From positions 62,001 to 126,000 of the forward strand of contig MU119312.1 of NCBI GenBank assembly GCA_014904845.1: 64,000 bases of DNA, written 5' to 3'. Within the stretch, counting starts at the first letter, position 1. Each line of letters opens with the position of its first letter. The position numbers and the translations under genes are program-made. The DNA comes from Acephala macrosclerotiorum. Lineage: Eukaryota; Ascomycota; Leotiomycetes; Helotiales; Mollisiaceae. Shown one piece after another: positions 59,646 to 64,000 of this stretch. The notes below the pieces were generated by a model. It was not told the origin of the DNA. It ran no database searches and saw only the letters and a program-made list of their open reading frames with translations.

Positions 59646-60052
59646 AAGCAGCCACCCGCCAACAGCGCTGATGGAGGCTGATGTTCGGATTTGGGACTGG
59701 TCACATTCCAGTGACATGCAACATCCCTTGGGACGTCACTATCCCTGATTGCAGCAAATATGAGTACACGATACTTGAGAAATGTATATACGATTACGAA
59801 CGGGGTTCTTTGTTCTCCTCGTCCTCAACCTGTATTGAGACCCGAATCCGCGCCCCGGTCTCTTTGAACAAAGAAAACCAAATCAAAACCAACATCGTAC
59901 AGAAGTCGATACAGCACTCATGATGTTCACTCCAACAAAAAATCACTCCACATCGCAAATCTTTGCGCCTTGAAGATCAAGAAGCAGTATCGCTCCAAGC
60001 AGAAACCACACCATCTCTCCAAAATACCCCTTCACGTCCAGAACCACTCAGC
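59646..60052. other. Intergenic, nothing recognised
   Basis: Acyltransferase 3' flank. The open frame of the next gene reaches back to about 59963 but has no ATG before 60053. Confidence 0.5.
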
Positions 60053-60610
60053 ATGCCATTCCGCTCCTCTTCAATCCAAGACAGAATAATGGACACCGAA
60101 TCCAAGCCCTCTTTCTTCCCCTTCTCAAACTCACGGGCATCAACATCTCGCCTTGCTCCCTCTTCAGCTCCTCCTCGTCTCCCTCCTACACATGCGCCGG
60201 GAATGAATCTACCTCATAAGACGAAATGGAGCCAGTATTGGCTATCCGCGACCTCCCCCTCCGTCTGGACCAAAGGAACAAAAGAACGGAAAGACATGGA
60301 CGGGATAAGCACAGAGGTTGATGAAGGTCTCCTCTCCCGCGTAATAGAAGAGCAAAACGACAGAAATTTCAACGAACGTTCAAACTGGGGCGAGGGAGCA
60401 GCAGAAACAGAAAGAGAACGAAAAGCAAGGCAGAAGATAATTAGGATAAGACAGATGCTAGAAATAGGAGCGTTGTTTGGGATCGGGGCGATATTGGTAG
60501 GGTTGGTGGTTCTTTGTGTTAGTGCCGGAGGTGTGATGAGGGGGGTTGTTGATGGAAGGGAGGTGGGGAAGGTTACAGGTGCGAGGTTGCCGGGGCCGAG
60601 TAGGCGGTGA
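60053..60610 (+). CDS. Small single-pass membrane protein, function unknown
   Basis: A single frame of 185 residues from the first in-frame ATG. The N-terminal half is disordered and Ser/Pro-rich. A conserved-looking stretch, WSQYWLSATSPSVWTKGTKE, comes next, then charged helices (ETERERKARQKIIRIRQMLE). These run into one strong membrane helix (IGALFGIGAILVGLVVLCVS) and a short basic tail. No family is recognised. A 5' exon may be missing, because the frame stays open for 30 codons upstream of the ATG. Confidence 0.55.
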   Translation: MPFRSSSIQDRIMDTESKPSFFPFSNSRASTSRLAPSSAPPRLPPTHAPGMNLPHKTKWSQYWLSATSPSVWTKGTKERKDMDGISTEVDEGLLSRVIEEQNDRNFNERSNWGEGAAETERERKARQKIIRIRQMLEIGALFGIGAILVGLVVLCVSAGGVMRGVVDGREVGKVTGARLPGPSRR

Positions 60611-61261
60611 TGTGGAGTCTTGATGTTAAGTGGGAGAGGATAGGGTAAGGGGTGATATGAAAAAAAGCTTGAAACTGAGAGGGAAGGATGGAAGCGCTAT
60701 AATGATGCTCTATTACCTTATTACCCTTTAAATGACATAGAGAAGGTACGTTCTGCTTCTGAGGTTGTCAAGTGTTCCAACCGAGGAGGGAAAGCGCGCT
60801 CGCTTCGAGTGAGATCCCAAAAACACCCCTCCCGTGTCGTTCTTCAATTTCACTTTCCCAAAGCACCTCTCCTCTCTCCTCTCAAGGATATTCTCAAAAG
60901 ATTAAACCGTTCGTCAACCTTCATCTCTACTAATCTTCATTGCTGACTGACGCGAGCGGACTTCACTCCTTAGGGTTCTCATTTGAGTATTTATTACTAC
61001 CCCATCGTCTCGAAGAACCTACGAGCTGGAGATCGTGGGTATCTCTCAACACGGCGTACGTTCCCATCCACGTTCTCACACGATCTTCTAATTAGATGCG
61101 CAGACTTCGGGCTCAACAAAAAGGTCGCGCTCTCGGATTGTGCTCTCGCGACCTTTCGGGGAACCGCTGAGGACGTCGAGGGCGCGCTTTCAAATAAACT
61201 TGTCCTACAGGATACCACAGGGCGCAATGTGCGTTCAAAGATTCGATGGTTCAACATCAAT
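60611..61261. other. Intergenic, nothing recognised
   Basis: 3' flank of the small membrane protein and presumed 5' flank of the broken RRM copy. Confidence 0.45.
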
Positions 61262-61420
61262 CAAGGTTTCTGAGCTCTTCATTGGGTAAGCTTCACTTAA
61301 CGCGTTTCCCGCTTTTACTTAAGCTTGAGAAGGGAGATGCTAATTAAGCTTCTAGTAGCCTCGCATGGCACACCGACGAGAAGGCCCTCCGAGACAAGGA
61401 AGGGCTTCCCTCTCTCTCAT
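61262..61420 (+). pseudogene. Broken 5' part of a glycine-rich RRM gene, copy A
   Basis: GAGCTCTTCATTGG (ELFIG) is followed at once by a GTAAGC donor. An intron-like stretch ends in TTCTAG, and then TAGCCTCGCATGGCACACCG reads on as LAWHTDEKALRDK. This is the RNP2 and first helix of a GRP-type RRM (LFIGGLAWHTDE), with the intron at its conserved place. The start codon is lost (GTTTCT where an ATG is expected) and the frame collapses after about 25 codons. Confidence 0.7.
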
Positions 61421-61723
61421 CCTTCGCTTCCATATCAAATTCCACCCACAGCAAAACAATCACAACGACGGATTTGGGTGAAGCACATGAAACCTGGAAA
61501 ACCCAACCAAGTAACTATCTTGAGGGAAGCCCGGACGCGATCCAGACTGCTGAAAGCGGCAGAATAGTCCGCTAAAAGATGACCGAGAGTACCGCGGATT
61601 GCGCCTTGGTGCAAGATATACATTCAACAAGGAATCAAAATGATAGAGTGCTGGACAGCTTGAATCAAACCCAGGATCAAGTGCGCAGAGTCCGCAAATG
61701 ACGGTAAACTAGGCCAACCAAGA

Positions 61724-61860
61724 TAGCCAAGCTCTTCATTTGGTATGCTTGTCTTAGTAGCCATACTCCTCTCACCCCAGCCTTGAATACTAACTACATA
61801 TCTAGTGGCTCGCACGGCGCACGGATAAGGAAGCTAACCCGGGGCTCTGGAAGATATCAA
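61724..61860 (+). pseudogene. Broken 5' part of a glycine-rich RRM gene, copy B
   Basis: ATAGCCAAGCTCTTCATTTG is followed by a GTATGC donor, a branch-like ACTAAC and the acceptor ATCTAG, then TGGCTCGCACGGCGCACGGA. This is the same AKLFI, intron, LAxxTDxEA arrangement as copy A, 0.46 kb upstream. The expected ATG is ATA, and WHT has become RRT. Confidence 0.65.
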
Positions 61861-62299
61861 AGTCCGTGATGAAATGCACCTACCCTACTAAGAGATAGGA
61901 TGCCCACGTCCATGCTGCTGCTCTGATGAACGATCGCACAAGAGGATTTTGGTTCATCATGTGCATGGTCTGCCAACACTTTTTGTGGAGATGGCTACCA
62001 TGAAGGGCTGGTATAGCTTCAACGAGTCTACCAACGCCAACCCTTGTTGCGGCTTTTACTTTCTCTAAATGACCAAGTTTGAACAACTTTCCAGCTCTGG
62101 GCAAAGGCTGAGCGAAGGGACTTCGTGAAAAGTCCGACGAGTTCGGTCCAGCCGAGGAATCAGAGCATGGCCTACGATGGCCATTGCTGAACGAGAATGG
62201 GCCGAGAGAGTCCAGGAAAGGCTGGGAGGTTGAAAATTCTGAGACAAAGATACGAGTACGTTTATTGCCACCACGATGAGATATGTTGCTGACTTGCTG

Positions 62300-62420
62300 C
62301 CAAGTCGTCGTTAAGGACCGCGATACTGGTCGTAGCTGTGGCTTCGGTTTCGTTCAATTCATCAGCGAGCAAGAGGCCGAGGCTGCTATCAACGCCATGA
62401 AGATGTTTCAATTAGAAGAC
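62300..62420 (+). pseudogene. RRM core fragment (RNP1 region)
   Basis: The frame reads [20 protein letters not shown], then [13 protein letters not shown], the RNP1 half of a GRP-type RRM. It lies in the same order and strand as copies A and B, so it may be the continuation of one of them. It ends where the RRM should go on to 'FDGRTIRVD'. Confidence 0.72.
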
Positions 62421-64000
62421 CCAAAAGAGCCCTGTATCAGTATTTATTGTCACTACTCCCCCGTGAACGACGACATATGATGGTTAGTGTGGAGGTTTAT
62501 TGTAGAATCATGTACATTAGAAGTACCAACTATACTTTGTATCACTATACTCTGCCAAAATTTGAACCCGATTGAGAAAGGGAAGCTCCGGGTGTCGGTG
62601 TTCGTAAAGGAGGGATAGCCCTAAGGCACCATCAGCTCAGAGACACGCCTCGGTGATGGCCACATCCAGAATTCAGGCATTGGACAAGCTTCACCGCGAA
62701 ACAAAACCATTCTTTGATTCTCACTTTAATATTGCGAAGAAGGCCAGTTCGCGGGTCTCTTGGACAGCAGCTTTTCCGCAGCTTGAATTGCGTGAGGGTA
62801 GATGGCTTGCAGACGCACTTGATGTTCAGATGCTTTATGGGGAGGAAGCGTTTTTTGGGGAACTTGCAAGATGGAAAGACTGAATGGAATGTTTTTCGAT
62901 GACCCGCGAGAAAATTTGAGCAGAGGAAAGTGAGGCCGCGTTGAGAATTTGGAAGTGTTATGCTGGATGATAATTACAATAGCATCCGGTGGGCTTACTC
63001 ATTTTTGAAAGCTCTTAGAGGCTGAGTTAAAGAATCGCTTTAAAAGCTAGACTGAATATCATCATTAATTATCTGATAAGCTTCCAAAGAAATTCCCACA
63101 TCCAGAGTGGAAGTGAGTCAAGTGACCAGGTCACTGTCGCTAATTAGAGCGCGTTTTCGCAAAATCTGCAACTTCAGCTTCTTCCTCCCCAAACACCTCA
63201 AAAACCCTTCGGCCAAATCACACTCTATGAAGACAGTAAGCTGCTCCCCCCCAGAAGGTATATCTACAGCTAATGCGATATCTAGGCCTTCGCCATAAGA
63301 AACATTTCGAAAAATACAGATAACTTTATGGTATGGGGTCCAGATCCAATCCAGGTAAAATTACCAACCTTCTGCCTCCACCTTCAGACCTCACTGCACT
63401 CTCGTATCTTATGCACCGAATTCACTATTCCCTTGCCTCCTTCTCAACCTCAATCCAATCTTCCTCAGCCCAACCTCTCGTCCTTGAAGCCTTCAATCCT
63501 CGGCGATGCTGACTTCTTCGTAAGGGTCGACGCTGGCGTCGACTTCGGATGGGCCTGGACCTCCACAATCCTCGAATGCATCAAGTCATCTGTAGGGCAG
63601 GTCTGACCTCCATCCAGGTAAACTCAATTTTCTCTTCGTCCTGAGTTTAAGATGGAAGCTCATATCCCCGATCTGTACATATTCTGACTGCCCGCAGACT
63701 TCGAGCAGACAAATCACTCCACCAACTAAGAACGGCTATCCACCAGCGACTGCAATGATATCGTACCTACCTAACAAGCAAAGGGAGGGTCCACCAGTTA
63801 CGCCGCGTCACCCCAGCGAGGTTATTCAACTCTTCATACATATCGTGGGAGGGAGCCGGTGCGCTTCATACGAGGCCTTCGACTCCTAATCGTCTCTCAT
63901 CACTCAAAGGCACGAAGCGTAAGTCCTAGCTTATTATTTTGAATTCTATGCTTCTTTTGGCATTGTGAGAAGAAATGACTAACTTTTGCTGTAGCTTCTG
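62421..64000. other. Gene-poor right end
   Basis: Only short frames are seen, the longest at 63328-63606 (92 codons, no known motif). A gene running off the right end cannot be ruled out. Confidence 0.4.

Noticed and set aside
62653..62883. 76-codon frame near the right end
   Set aside because: Too short, no recognisable domain and no supporting context.

Overview
The window is nuclear DNA of a filamentous ascomycete (Pezizomycotina), most likely a Leotiomycete; the class is an inference from protein flavour. The evidence is dense protein-coding genes on both strands, many short introns (mostly about 45-110 bp) with GTANGT-type donors, CTAAC-like branch sites and YAG acceptors, and families typical of moulds: a Zn2Cys6 regulator, RTA1, a 2EXR/F-box-like protein and a STAND-type N-terminal domain. 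I rebuilt spliced gene models by hand by joining frames across splice sites. Most models close exactly in phase and give proteins of the length usual for the family.

Layout. 0.5-1.4 kb: a broken RNase H-like gene. 1.8-3.7 kb (-): NOP12, divergent from DEP1 (4.3-6.7 kb, +). 7.7-10.3 kb (+): PTA1. 12.3-13.6 kb (+): a She3-like coiled-coil protein. 16.3-20.6 kb (+): a large unrecognised protein. 22.0-22.6 kb (-): a small Ser/Pro/Gln-rich protein. 23.7-26.1 kb (-): a Zn2Cys6 transcription factor, then a 250-bp MITE-like inverted-repeat element, then an RTA1-like membrane protein (26.9-27.8 kb, -). 30.0-30.9 kb (+): a 2EXR/F-box-like protein. 31.6-32.3 kb (-): PXMP4, divergent from RPF2 (32.8-33.8 kb, +). 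35.7-36.6 kb (-): EMC3, divergent over 199 bp from SPC2 (36.8-37.6 kb, +). 38.3-42.1 kb (-): MMS19. 43.3-44.9 kb (+): MTD1 with an unusual C-terminal extension. 46.3-47.3 kb: remains of a glycine-rich RRM gene. 49.4-51.2 kb (+): a STAND-type N-terminal domain joined to leucine-rich repeats. 51.4-53.4 kb (-): prenylcysteine oxidase/lyase. 53.9-55.8 kb (-): eIF3d. 56.2-57.5 kb (-): a bZIP factor, divergent from an acyltransferase (58.7-59.6 kb, +). 60.1-60.6 kb (+): a small membrane protein. From 60.6 kb to the end: gene-poor DNA with more broken copies of the glycine-rich RRM gene.

Functionally this is mainly a housekeeping segment: ribosome biogenesis (NOP12, RPF2), mRNA 3' end formation (PTA1), translation initiation (eIF3d), chromatin repression (DEP1), ER membrane protein biogenesis (EMC3, SPC2), cytosolic Fe-S delivery (MMS19), one-carbon metabolism (MTD1), peroxisomes (PXMP4), prenyl-protein turnover and phospholipid acylation. 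Accessory islands lie between these genes. The items most worth following are the STAND_N-LRR protein, the MITE in front of the zinc-cluster gene, that gene's apparent GC-AG intron, the C-terminal extension of MTD1, the unknown 1253-residue protein, and the scattered intron-containing fragments of a glycine-rich RNA-binding gene.
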